The notes: a model not told the origin generated them from the sequence alone. 64,000 nt of DNA from Pseudomonas brenneri (GCF_007858285.1 NZ_VFIL01000009.1:186001-250000), one strand, 5' to 3'. Positions 26,416 to 35,784 are shown, numbered from the stretch's first letter. Numbers and translations are program-made.

Positions 26416-26994
26416 ATGGCCGCTACAGCATTCGATAACTCCCCTATGACCACCATCAAACTCTACGGGCAGCTCCGGCAGTTCGGCAGGTCCTACGATC
26501 TTGCAGTGCGGACGCCTGCGGAAGCCTTGAAGGCGCTGTGCGTGCAGATTCCCGGCCTTGAGCGATTCATCTCAAACGCCAAGTCACGCGGACTAGTGTT
26601 CGCCGTTTTCCGAGGAAAGAAAAACATCGGGGAGAGTGAGCTCAACTACCAAGGCGATGGTGACATCATCATCGCCCCCGTGGTCGTCGGCAGTAAGCGG
26701 GCCGGTATCTTGCAAACGATCATAGGGGCTGTACTGATCGTAATGAGCCCTTTCACAAATGGTGCAACCCTTGCGCCGGGTATCGCCTTGGCCGCCGGCG
26801 GCGTAATTCAGATGTTGAGCCCGCAAGCCCAGGGTTTGAAGTCCAGCGCCGCGCCCGAGAACACACCTGGCTATGCTTTTGGTAGTGCGAAAAACACCGT
26901 CGCGTCGGGCTTGCCCGTGCCTCTTTGCATCGGCCGTCGCCGCTGGGGTGGTGCGATCATTAGCGCCGCCATCTATGCAGAGGACCGGGTATGA
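26416..26994 (+). CDS. Lambda gpI-like tail assembly protein, copy 1
   Basis: A 192-residue protein of the lambda tail-assembly I family. The N-terminal ubiquitin-like half (TTIKLYGQLRQFGRSYDLAVRTPAEALKALCVQIPGLERFI) is joined to a C-terminal Gly/Ala-rich half (GSKRAGILQTIIGAVLIVMSPF through SAAPENTPGYAFGSAKNTVASGLPVPLCIGRRRWGGAIISAAIYAED). gpI is needed to assemble the tail tip but is not found in the finished virion. AGGAGGCCCC precedes the start. No tail-fibre, tape-measure or other tail gene is present in the island, which is unusual. Confidence 0.88.
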   Translation: MAATAFDNSPMTTIKLYGQLRQFGRSYDLAVRTPAEALKALCVQIPGLERFISNAKSRGLVFAVFRGKKNIGESELNYQGDGDIIIAPVVVGSKRAGILQTIIGAVLIVMSPFTNGATLAPGIALAAGGVIQMLSPQAQGLKSSAAPENTPGYAFGSAKNTVASGLPVPLCIGRRRWGGAIISAAIYAEDRV

Positions 26995-27575
26995 CCGCGA
27001 TCGAGTACACCCCAAAAACAACCATCCTACTCAGCGGCTCTTTGGCCAAAAAGTATGGAAGGAGACACACCTATGCACTTTCCGCTCATGGCGATACGAG
27101 GGAGGCATTGAGAGCAATCGATGTAAATCACCCTGGGTTCTTGGGCGACATCGCCCGAGCGCGCTCTATCGGCCTGGAGTTCGCAATTTTCCGCAACAGG
27201 AAGAACGTAGGCGAATCCGAGCTGACACTCGGCGGAGCCAGGGAGATACGGGTCGTCCCCGTGATCACCGGTAGCAAGCGTGCAGGGATACTTCAGACCA
27301 TCATCGGAATTGTGTTAATCGTGGCCAGTCCGTTCACCAACGGCGCTACGCTTGCCCCAGGGATTGCTCTCGCTGCTGGAGGTGTTATCCAAATGCTCAG
27401 CCCGCAGGCCGGCGGCCTCAAGACCAGTGCCGCACCAGAGAACACCCCCGGGTACGCCTTCGGCAGCGCCAAGAACACCACGGCAAGTGGTAACCCGGTG
27501 CCGCTCTGTTACGGCAAACGGCGGGTAGGCGGAGCGATCATCAGTGCTGCCATTTACGCCGAAGACCAGATGTAG
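26991..27575 (+). CDS. Lambda gpI-like tail assembly protein, copy 2
   Basis: A 194-residue paralogue of the preceding gene, joined to it by an ATGA overlap. The C-terminal half is nearly the same (AGILQTIIGIVLIVASPFTNGATLAPGIALAAGGVIQMLSPQ), while the N-terminal half is much diverged (TTILLSGSLAKKYGRRHTYALSAHGDTREALRAIDVNHPGF). Conserved C-halves with diverged N-halves suggest one shared partner and two different ones. A short gap follows before a lipoprotein gene. Confidence 0.88.
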   Translation: MTAIEYTPKTTILLSGSLAKKYGRRHTYALSAHGDTREALRAIDVNHPGFLGDIARARSIGLEFAIFRNRKNVGESELTLGGAREIRVVPVITGSKRAGILQTIIGIVLIVASPFTNGATLAPGIALAAGGVIQMLSPQAGGLKTSAAPENTPGYAFGSAKNTTASGNPVPLCYGKRRVGGAIISAAIYAEDQM

Positions 27576-27619
27576 GGGGGGCTGGTGTAAAGTGATCTAT
27601 CAACCACGGAGGAAGAAAT

Positions 27620-28054
27620 ATGCACAGGATTTTGCTCGCCACCGTCACCTTCGCACTACTGGCCGGATGTTCAAGCACACCAGTAGAGCCTGGCTCTGCA
27701 AAGCGGGTGCCTGCCGACAGGGTCTACGCCTATCAGTCAGACCTCCCTGGTGGTGCGATACTGGCAGTTAGTCGAGACAATGGTTTTTGGGCGTCTGGCG
27801 GCTGCTTGGCCACCGTGCTCATCGACGGAAAAAAGGTCGCCCGCATCGACACCGGCGAAATTGTTAAATTCAAGGTCAAGCCAGGTCGGCATATCGTTGG
27901 CATCGCCGGCGATGACGAAGGCAACGGCCTCTGTGCAATGCAGATTGGTCAGCCGGTGAAGGAAACGGCAGCCGAGGTAAGCTCAGGAGAAACCCAAAAA
28001 TTCCGAATTTCGGGTACTCAGAACGGAACGGACATACGCCCCAGCTCCATTTAA
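27620..28054 (+). CDS. Small lipoprotein
   Basis: A 144-residue lipoprotein: MHRILLATVTFALLAGC (Cys17) followed by SSTPVEPGSA, then a beta-rich domain (AYQSDLPGGAILAVSRDNGF through VLIDGKKVARIDTGEIVKFKVKPGRHIVGIAGDD). A GGAGGAAGAAAT ribosome site precedes it. Phage-borne lipoproteins often block superinfection or alter the envelope; here that is an inference from its position after tail-assembly genes. A hairpin follows. Confidence 0.75.
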   Translation: MHRILLATVTFALLAGCSSTPVEPGSAKRVPADRVYAYQSDLPGGAILAVSRDNGFWASGGCLATVLIDGKKVARIDTGEIVKFKVKPGRHIVGIAGDDEGNGLCAMQIGQPVKETAAEVSSGETQKFRISGTQNGTDIRPSSI

Positions 28055-28068
28055 CTGACTGATCGAAA

Positions 28069-28103
28069 CAGACGATATGGTCTCACTCAGACCAAATCGT
28101 CTG
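28069..28103. terminator. 15-bp hairpin after the lipoprotein gene
   Basis: CAGACGATATGGTCT and AGACCAAATCGTCTG pair with one mismatch around a 5-base loop. No T run follows. It may stabilise the transcript end or separate it from the SIR2 gene. Confidence 0.6.
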
Positions 28104-28183
28104 TCTCGCTGACCACCTCGCCCGCGATGATCAGCAATGAGAGTAGCGACCGAAGCGGCATTACTACTTAGAGGCCCTACCTC

Positions 28184-31100
28184 GTGAGCATCCGTTTTTC
28201 TGAAGAAGGACCTGCATTTCCCGAAACATTGGTAGACGCCCTGCTGGCTGGAGAGGTGGTCTTTTTGTGCGGGGCAGGTGTAAGCGCGCCACAGCTGCCA
28301 GGTTTTGGAGATTTAGTCCAACAATGCTTTGACCGACTTAATCTGAAGCAGAGTCGGTCCGAACTTGCATCATCAGAAGCAGGCCGCTTCGAAGAGGTAC
28401 TAGGCTCCCTTAGCCGTCGGATCGTCAATCCAAGGGATATGACACGCGCGCTAGTTGACCTGCTGCAGGCACCTAAGCCTCCCGATTTCACTAATCACAC
28501 TACGATTTTGCGATTATCGCGGTACATCGATAACAATCCGTTAATAGTCACAACTAACTTCGACACAATGCTTGAAAAGGCACTTCATCACGCTGACAAC
28601 ATCGTAAACGTACAGAAGCTTAGTTTTGCTGGACAGGATCTTCCCGCGCCAGGAAGCGCTGACTTTCGGGGGATCATTCACCTCCACGGACGCATTGCAG
28701 ACGATGCGATCGGGCTGCACCAGACGCCGCTAGTAGTAACGAGTGCAGACTATGGCGATGCCTATATGCGGTCAGGATGGGCTTCTCGCTTTCTTTTCGA
28801 CTTATGTCGCTGCAAGACAGTAGTTTTAGTGGGTTACAGCGCAGGGGACGCACCAGTACGTTATTTTCTAAACGTCCTAGAAGCGGACCGCGAACGCTTT
28901 CCGGATTTACGACCTGTTTATGCTCTAGACGCAGTTGAAGCTCGAGACGCTCCGGACGCACGCTGGGAAGCTCTCGCAGTCGAACCAATATGCTACGAAA
29001 AAACCTTGGATCTAAGGACCGGTCGCCTCGGTCATCGAGCGTTATGGGAAGACCTTGGCCAATTAGCAGACCTAGTAGAGCGCCCCCGCTCGACCAGACA
29101 AGCGTTGGCGAAGATGATCCTTTCCCAACCTTGCGGTTCCAGCACCCAAGCCGAGCGCGACAAAATCTGCTGGCTGTTCAAAAGTAAAAATGATCTAGCT
29201 TCTATTGCAATCAATTCGATTCAAGACTCGGCATGGATTGATTTTTTCCTCGAACGTAAGCTCTGGAATGGCGATCAATCCTCTTGGATATTGGCTGCTT
29301 GGCTTACTTTGGACTTTGAGTCTCGAGATCGATACTTGCTAGCCCTTAAATGGATGAAGACGTTTGGCAAGTCGCTCGCAAACGAGATAGCAAATCGTGT
29401 TGATAACGCAAGTGGATTGCCTGATCTATGGATACGCGCATGGCGTCTCCTAGCTGCTAATCCGCCGTCCTCTGGCCGCTTGGAGGCAGAGCACCAAATT
29501 TACACCCTGCAAGCGCGCCTTAGCAGCGCGGTGGTTCTTCATACCGATCTCCTCGCAGCAGTTGATTTAATTACCCCCGTCCTTCGCCTCGAAGGCGCGC
29601 GAGCATTCCCTCCGGAACAAGAACGCGTTCAGATGCCGAAGCAGATCTCGGATCTGATTCGGCCAACCTTTGACCTACGAGACTCTGGCGGTTCCACTGA
29701 GTTGGTAGATGCATTGCTGGCGCAGCCACAGCAAGCAAAGATAATGAAGTTAGCGACCGCAAAGCTTCGGGATTTTCTCGCATTATGCATCGATTGCGGG
29801 GCGCTTGAGGCTGACTACGACAGCACTGACTCCGCCGTTCCCTCAGTGGAACCTCATGCACAGAATGAGCATCATGACGGGCCTATACTCCTGGTAAATA
29901 TTCTCGCGCGTCTTCTGCCGCAGGTTGCCAAAACGGATGTAGATATGGCTCGGCAGATTGTTGGTGAGTGGCGGCTCATGCCAGGAATGCTAGCTGTACG
30001 CCTATGGCTTCACGCACATCGGAACGCAGCTATCTTTACAGCAGACGAGGCAATTAGCGGGCTCAACGCTTTGTCGCTTGCTCAGTTTTGGCAGGTGAAG
30101 CGCGAACTTCTTTTGGTGATACGCGAACGCGCCGCTCAGGCTAGTCAAACGTTGGTCAGAGCACTCGAGCAGCGGGTGCTGAGTGAGGGCGAAAAATACT
30201 TCGAACGCTATTCCGTAGACAAGGGGCAGATCGACTGGAGAAGCCATGCTCGTGACTCTGATGTATGGCTTCGCCTGAAGATGTTGGAAGCAGCGGGAGT
30301 TTTGTCTGATACAGGAACCCAGGAACTGTCAGCAATTTTAAAACGTCGCGGCTATCTCGATCGGGACGTGGAGGAGCGTGACTTCTTTAGATCTTATTCA
30401 AGCGGCGTTCGAACAATTGTCGGCGATGCCAAGCCAATTATTTCGGTTGCAAGCGACCAGCGTCTCGAGATCGCGCAGGCAGTTATACAAAGCTTCGACA
30501 TCGAGAAAAGAATGGGCTGGAGCGCCTACTGTATTGGTGATCCGGAGGGTGCATTCGACACACTGAGAAATGCCCCCCTTGACGAAATGAATGCACCACT
30601 GTGGAACGATTTGATAGGTGCCTTGACTTTCCCACCAAGTACCAGCAACGGGACGACCTCAGAACTTATCACTCGATTTTTTCAACGCTTGGAACACGCT
30701 GAACCTGCGTTTCTGGCCATTGTGATCGAACGCCTGGCAACCCTTTATGCGTTTACCCCTAGGCCAACAAGCAATAGCGTATCGACGTGGTGGCAAAGAC
30801 TATTCTTAATCGCCAACGGACAAGGCACAGAACCATTGGAGCTCGGGGGGCAGCTTTATGAAGATGCGATAAGCTCACCCTCCGGCAGATTAGCTGAAGC
30901 ATTACTCTCTGACATACAGGCTGCGCAAAAAGCTTTTGGTGCGGTGACGGAGAGTCATCTCAGGTCGATGGAAAATGTTGTTCACGCGAAAGGAAAGCAG
31001 GGGGCATTTGCACGAGCGATTTTCGTCAATTCGCTGTCGTTTGTAGTCGCCGTAGCGAACGATAAAATTTGTAGTTACCTTGATGACGCCCTTGGCCAGA

Positions 31101-31801
31101 CAACCGATGAGGGGCAAGGGTTGCGGGCGGTATTAGTAAACCAACCTCGTACCTCGAGATCAGTCTCTAGCAAATTCTCCGCACACATTTTGAGAGGCCT
31201 TTTAGAGGTTGAAACATCGAATCATCAGACTAAGGCCGCCGCGGCAAAGATCATTGCGCCAGCGTTATCAATAATTCGTGAAGACAGTGATTTTGAGGCC
31301 TGGGGTATCAACCTAGCGGATGTTGCTCACACTCTCCGTAGCTGTTCAGCCGCGTTGCGAGAAAGCGTTGTGGAGTTACTCACTCAGTGGATTGCAGAGA
31401 TCGAAGGTGACCCAGCTGAAGCATGGCGTACAAGCATAAGCCCTCTCCTTGAAAGTGTATGGCCGCGAGAGCGCGTACTGCGTGAAAGCACGCTGACCGG
31501 CCCCTTCGCGAATCTAGCAATCAAGTCAGGAGACGCCTTCCCCGAAGCACTTGTTCAACTGCTTCCTTATGTCACGCAGGTTCAAGGGGCAGGAAGGGTG
31601 TTCGCATTAGAGCGATCAGAATGTCCGGAAAAATTTCCTCGCGAAACGCTGACATTGTTGTGGCGCCTCTATGGTCCGGGCAGTACTCACAATCTCTATG
31701 GGGTTCCCAAGCTGTTGGACCGTTTGATTCTAGCTGAGCCGACGATTGAGCTTGATAGGCGACTTCAGTCTCTAGATTATCGAGCTGAGAGATATGAATA
31801 G
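28184..31801 (+). CDS. Large SIR2-domain protein, probable anti-phage NADase
   Basis: A 1205-residue protein starting with GTG behind GAGG. The N-terminal SIR2_2-type domain (about 20-290) shows the NAD-binding start VVFLCGAGVSAPQLPGF, catalytic-type Asn125 in IVTTNFDTML, His168 in IIHLHGRI and LVGYSAGDAPVRYFLNVLE. The remaining 900 residues are helical, without recognisable motifs, and probably sense a phage component. The layout resembles long SIR2 defence proteins such as DSR1/DSR2, which deplete NAD on infection. Codon use is more AT-rich and less Pseudomonas-like than the phage genes before it, so it is likely later cargo. Confidence 0.85.
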   Translation: MSIRFSEEGPAFPETLVDALLAGEVVFLCGAGVSAPQLPGFGDLVQQCFDRLNLKQSRSELASSEAGRFEEVLGSLSRRIVNPRDMTRALVDLLQAPKPPDFTNHTTILRLSRYIDNNPLIVTTNFDTMLEKALHHADNIVNVQKLSFAGQDLPAPGSADFRGIIHLHGRIADDAIGLHQTPLVVTSADYGDAYMRSGWASRFLFDLCRCKTVVLVGYSAGDAPVRYFLNVLEADRERFPDLRPVYALDAVEARDAPDARWEALAVEPICYEKTLDLRTGRLGHRALWEDLGQLADLVERPRSTRQALAKMILSQPCGSSTQAERDKICWLFKSKNDLASIAINSIQDSAWIDFFLERKLWNGDQSSWILAAWLTLDFESRDRYLLALKWMKTFGKSLANEIANRVDNASGLPDLWIRAWRLLAANPPSSGRLEAEHQIYTLQARLSSAVVLHTDLLAAVDLITPVLRLEGARAFPPEQERVQMPKQISDLIRPTFDLRDSGGSTELVDALLAQPQQAKIMKLATAKLRDFLALCIDCGALEADYDSTDSAVPSVEPHAQNEHHDGPILLVNILARLLPQVAKTDVDMARQIVGEWRLMPGMLAVRLWLHAHRNAAIFTADEAISGLNALSLAQFWQVKRELLLVIRERAAQASQTLVRALEQRVLSEGEKYFERYSVDKGQIDWRSHARDSDVWLRLKMLEAAGVLSDTGTQELSAILKRRGYLDRDVEERDFFRSYSSGVRTIVGDAKPIISVASDQRLEIAQAVIQSFDIEKRMGWSAYCIGDPEGAFDTLRNAPLDEMNAPLWNDLIGALTFPPSTSNGTTSELITRFFQRLEHAEPAFLAIVIERLATLYAFTPRPTSNSVSTWWQRLFLIANGQGTEPLELGGQLYEDAISSPSGRLAEALLSDIQAAQKAFGAVTESHLRSMENVVHAKGKQGAFARAIFVNSLSFVVAVANDKICSYLDDALGQTTDEGQGLRAVLVNQPRTSRSVSSKFSAHILRGLLEVETSNHQTKAAAAKIIAPALSIIREDSDFEAWGINLADVAHTLRSCSAALRESVVELLTQWIAEIEGDPAEAWRTSISPLLESVWPRERVLRESTLTGPFANLAIKSGDAFPEALVQLLPYVTQVQGAGRVFALERSECPEKFPRETLTLLWRLYGPGSTHNLYGVPKLLDRLILAEPTIELDRRLQSLDYRAERYE

Positions 31802-31892
31802 AGCCAAGAATTGCCCAGTCTTTCATAGACACCGAATGTTCGCGACGGGTCTAAACCTGCCGGTATCCACCTCCTGCCAATCATCCGACTGA

Positions 31893-32205
31893 TCCGGTAA
31901 CCGCCCGAGTAACCACCAAAAGTAACCATCTCGCATGGTTACCATGAATCTAGGGGCTCTCTATCACTAAGGCGCCCGCCCACCCTGACAATTGTTAACA
32001 GGGCGACAGGCTGGCCAACCTCCCGAGGGACTAATTTTTGCTAACAGGCGGCGAACGTTGCCACCGGTTCCAGGCCGACCTGATGTCAACATCGAGCCTG
32101 GTCCCGCACTCGATCCGATGTCAGGTTTTGTCAGGTTTCAGTGATCGCCCGATGACAGGCTTTGACAAGTTCTCGACCTGAAAAAAGGTTAAGTTTTGTT
32201 AGGTC
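31893..32205. repeat. Word-repeat array A, between the SIR2 genes
   Basis: Non-coding. GTAACC at 31897, 31909 and 31922 (first spacing 12, second 13) is followed by inverted GGTTAC at 31937. Further on are the 10-bp-pitch pairs TGTCAGGTTT at 32119 and 32129, TGACAGGCTT/TGACAAGTTC at 32153 and 32163, and GTTAAG/GTTAGG at 32188 and 32198. Each unit repeats its own word. The stretch 31802-32305 holds no gene. Confidence 0.7.
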
Positions 32206-32305
32206 GCTGGCGCATACCAAACGGCAGAAATCGGCCAAAAGCAGACATTCATCTATGGCTGCTTTCGACCTTTAACTGCGACCAACCGGACTTAATAGAC
32301 TATTT

Positions 32306-34771
32306 TTAATCTGCTACGGCATTCAGAATCCATTGACGTTGAAAATTTTCTAACGAAGATTTGCCTTGGTCATCAAAAATTAACGACTTGGCATTTTCTG
32401 CGGCCTTCATCCAACTCTTCCATTGCAAAGATAACGCATCCATCTCACCGCTAAAGTGAGGAGACTTCATAGCCCGAAGCGCGTAGGTAAAGAAGGTAAT
32501 GTAAGGATGCTCCCACTCCAATCCGTTTTGCGTGGAAAGTTCTCTGGAGATTTTAAGCTCACTCACTCCTTCCCAGAAGCGCTCGACGCCAACTGAATCT
32601 TTTCGATCTATCCCTATTCTTACGCAGATTTTACCAAGAGTAGTATGCGGAAATGGGTCATGTTCAAGCAGTGCTACAGCTTTTTTTGCATAGGAATATG
32701 CAAGAATTTCCTGGCTCTTATTACTTGCCAATAGTGCTCTCTGCTCCCAAAATCTTGCGTTCCAACCGCATACGGATTCTAAGCTAGAGTACCAAGCATC
32801 TGCACTAGGCCCCATATCTTTTTCGATTGTGTCATGATCCATTAATGCGCGCATGATTAGGTATGGCAAAGTCCGGCGAGCTATAGTCTGAGGAACTACC
32901 AGTGGCGCAAGTGCGCGCACAATAATTAATGAAATCTTATGTTTTTCACCCCTGCCAATTTGACCCCATACAAAGTCAGAAAACGCACTACTGCGAAGCC
33001 TTAACCCCCTATCATCTAAATAGCCGATTTGTCCTATAGCTGTGTCTTGATCGAAAACATCCTCTAGCTTTCCCTTTGAAAGGAAACTATCAGCCAAGTC
33101 GAACGGTAAAGAGTACCCGAACCGGTGAACTGCGGCGGCGGCTACTATCAGTTCTATTAAACCATGTGGCAATGAGTTTGGATTCGCAAGCATTTCAACA
33201 ATTGCATTTCGATAAGAGTGAGCATTCTCTAAACTTTCCAACCACTCAAGCAATTGCCCCGAATAATCTGACTTGAAGTCCTTCCATGCTTGACTAATAG
33301 TCAAAGTGCTGCGCGTTCCCAATCGGCCTTTGCTGCTTCGCTTTGAAAAAATATTGGCAAAATCTATTCTGACAAGCGGCTCTAGCGAGCATTCCAAACG
33401 ATCCGCACCAATTACGTCAGCTCTCACGGCGCGAACTCTGTGAGAGTCGCATGTAGCAACAATGCGAAGATCATGCTTGTTTTCTATTGCGAGGTTTATA
33501 GATGACTTCAATGAACTTGAAAAATCTGCACAGTCGTCGAAGATGAACGCTACCTTAGTCGATTTTGCATACTCAACTATGTCAGCATCGTTAAAACGCT
33601 CTTCGCCTCTAAAGAACCAAACTTCATAGCCTTTGTCTATTAGTTCTTTCGCTGCCCGAAGTGCAGCGGCTGATTTCCCGCTTACAGATCCGCCATAAAT
33701 TAATGAAAGTTTAACAGCTGGTTTCGTAGTAGTCTCTGTGAGCCACTGTGCGCTATGCAGCGCCGCTAATAGTGGAGCATCTAAGTCTTGAAGTATATGA
33801 ACCCACTGCGTTTCCGCTGACGCGTAAAAATCTAATACTTTCCTTGGGACAATGATATCCAGCGTAAGCTGCTTAAACTTAGCTCTGACTTCTTCACGAG
33901 CAGCCTTAAATTCTTTACTTACAGTTGGATTGCGCCCCTTCCAATCAAGCAGGTCCTTCAGCAACGCCTCAAAAAAATCCTTTCCGTTCGCAGCAATTGG
34001 AATAAGTCCCTGGCGAGCAAATCGAGTAACTTGTGCTTCGGTCATGCTATTTAAAACTATTACAGAAGGACAGCCGCCTCGATCTCTGGACCGATTCCCA
34101 AACTCAAAGACAGTTATTAAATCAACCTCTTCTTGAAGCCTTGCCCCGCAAACGATAAACGGCTTTTTTACCCATTCCGATCTAAACTCTGCATGCCAAC
34201 CAGGCGTGCTCTCATTACGGGAAGCGTATTCTTTTAGCGAAAAGATAAGATGATCCGGTTGCTCTGATAACTTGGATGCCTTTCCGTGAAGGTAGACAAC
34301 TTGTAGCTCTTTTTTCTCTAGAGAACGTGGCTTATATGGCTCACACCAAAGAAAAGATTCAAGCTTCGGTATTGAGCCGCGTATCTTTGACCTGTCAAGA
34401 ATATCATCGATATTTAATGTCCAAATCCTTTTCCAATGTAGGTCGTGGAGCACGCGCTGCCAAGTTGGTCTACACCCAACAAACCTGCCACTCAGAAAAC
34501 TATTCAAAATTGGCTTATTTTTAGGAGAGCTTTCAAGGTCCCCATAGACCAATGGTAAATTCCATTGCTCTGAATCATCCAGTCCCAACTTAAAATTTTC
34601 GTTTAACTCACTAGCTAAACCCGCGCCGCCCTTGAGTTCAACGCCATCTCCGCCGAAAGCTCCAATGCTTCCTCCAGCCCCCAACAGCAAATTCATCGCG
34701 CCATTTGCAACAGCGGTAACAATCAGCAAAGCGTCCTCTTCACTAATATTGAACTGATCAACCAACTCCAT
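32306..34771 (-). CDS. SIR2-STAND NTPase, probable defence protein
   Basis: An 821-residue protein. The N-terminal SIR2-like domain (about 15-280) shows NLLLGAGGSIGAFGG, Asn120 in IWTLNIDDILDR, His162 in VVYLHGKA and VCGARLQEEVDLI. A STAND-type P-loop NTPase (about 350-640) has Walker A YGGSVSGKSA (359-368) and Walker B VAFIFDDCAD (407-416). The C-terminal helical repeats (about 680-821) may be the sensor. The domain order is that of Avs5-like proteins, in which recognition of a phage protein triggers NAD cleavage. AGGAG precedes the start. AT-rich, convergent with the other SIR2 gene. Confidence 0.85.
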   Translation of the reverse strand: MELVDQFNISEEDALLIVTAVANGAMNLLLGAGGSIGAFGGDGVELKGGAGLASELNENFKLGLDDSEQWNLPLVYGDLESSPKNKPILNSFLSGRFVGCRPTWQRVLHDLHWKRIWTLNIDDILDRSKIRGSIPKLESFLWCEPYKPRSLEKKELQVVYLHGKASKLSEQPDHLIFSLKEYASRNESTPGWHAEFRSEWVKKPFIVCGARLQEEVDLITVFEFGNRSRDRGGCPSVIVLNSMTEAQVTRFARQGLIPIAANGKDFFEALLKDLLDWKGRNPTVSKEFKAAREEVRAKFKQLTLDIIVPRKVLDFYASAETQWVHILQDLDAPLLAALHSAQWLTETTTKPAVKLSLIYGGSVSGKSAAALRAAKELIDKGYEVWFFRGEERFNDADIVEYAKSTKVAFIFDDCADFSSSLKSSINLAIENKHDLRIVATCDSHRVRAVRADVIGADRLECSLEPLVRIDFANIFSKRSSKGRLGTRSTLTISQAWKDFKSDYSGQLLEWLESLENAHSYRNAIVEMLANPNSLPHGLIELIVAAAAVHRFGYSLPFDLADSFLSKGKLEDVFDQDTAIGQIGYLDDRGLRLRSSAFSDFVWGQIGRGEKHKISLIIVRALAPLVVPQTIARRTLPYLIMRALMDHDTIEKDMGPSADAWYSSLESVCGWNARFWEQRALLASNKSQEILAYSYAKKAVALLEHDPFPHTTLGKICVRIGIDRKDSVGVERFWEGVSELKISRELSTQNGLEWEHPYITFFTYALRAMKSPHFSGEMDALSLQWKSWMKAAENAKSLIFDDQGKSSLENFQRQWILNAVAD

Positions 34772-35228
34772 TTGCAGCTCCTGTTTTACATTATAGCGCT
34801 ATTGCAGTGGCGCTTTATTAGCAGTTCCGCCTCACTAAAAAGCATGAGACATGCTCCACGCCGAGGCATTCATTTGGTGTGAAGGATAGGCATACGATTA
34901 ACACCGGTGCAAGCTAAGAGCTAGCGCGTGGTTCTGGCTTACGCTCGCTACATACCGATCAGATGTACGAAAAGGAGTGGGGAATCACTTGAGCCAAACC
35001 TAGCGCTTGCGATGTAGCCCACGAGCCCTCTGCACTGACAAGGTTCAGGCTAGGACGAAAAACTTGATAATGGGACTAGGAGGGACGGGCTGGTGCTTGG
35101 CATTCCCCCTTCCAAAGCCCAGCTGTCGTAAGTCTTCGTACTGAGGCGAAACGCCGCCCTCTAAAAAATGGTAGCTTTTGGCCGATTTCTGCCCTCGGTA
35201 AAAAGCAGCTTTGGGTCGAAACCTGCCA
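34772..35228. other. Gene-free stretch before the main word-repeat array
   Basis: It contains the leftward promoter region of the SIR2-STAND gene and no supported ORF or clear repeat. Short ORFs here have no ribosome sites. Confidence 0.5.
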
Positions 35229-35784
35229 GTATCCAACCAGGTATCCAGGGTTTGGCACTGATCCACCCCGGATACCCAGTGTGGTGACCAAAAGCGGTGA
35301 CCGCCACCAGTGACCATTTTGTGCTGGTCACAACCATCAGGATGCCCAGTTTGCGAAACAACCCCATGGAAGGCTCGCGTCAAGTGGTGGTCGACGCGGT
35401 TTCGCGCAGTGTTTCGCGCACGCTCGTCGCGCACTTGGTCAATGCGCGAAGCTCTCACCCGCCAAGGTTTCACGCACCCTTCACGCAGCATATTCACGCA
35501 CTGGGCCGCGTGATGCTCCTGGCGGCCCGCAGATACTCAAGCCTCAGCAACGGCCTCTGGACTGCGCAGTAACTGCGCAAATTGCGCGCAGGAAGTACGC
35601 AGCTCAGTACGCACGGTTGGTACGCATTTGGGCGCGTACCGATAGCAGGTTCGCACTGAGGTTCGCACCCTCTAACGCGAACCTGGTGCGAACCAGGCCG
35701 CCAGCCTGTTATCAAAAGTTATGGTTGCCAGGCGCTGGTTTCCACTGTGGTTTCCAGGGTTTTACAGTGGTTTCCACTGGCAAC
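35229..35784. repeat. Word-repeat array B: eight variable iteron-like units
   Basis: Eight consecutive units, most with 2-3 direct copies at 11-13 bp pitch plus an inverted copy. GTATCCA 35229/35241 (inverted GGATAC 35270). GTGACC 35284/35297/35310 (inverted GGTCAC 35326). TTCGCGCA 35401/35413 and GTCGCGCA 35426 (inverted 35443). TTCACGCA 35469/35480/35493 (inverted 35508). CTGCGCA 35562/35573. GTACGCA 35595/35607/35620 (inverted 35634). GGTTCGCAC 35648/35660 (inverted 35677 and 35686). GTTTCCA 35738/35750/35770, nested inside GTTGCCA 35724 and TGGCAAC 35778. The last pair is the word of the candidate origin. Confidence 0.8.
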
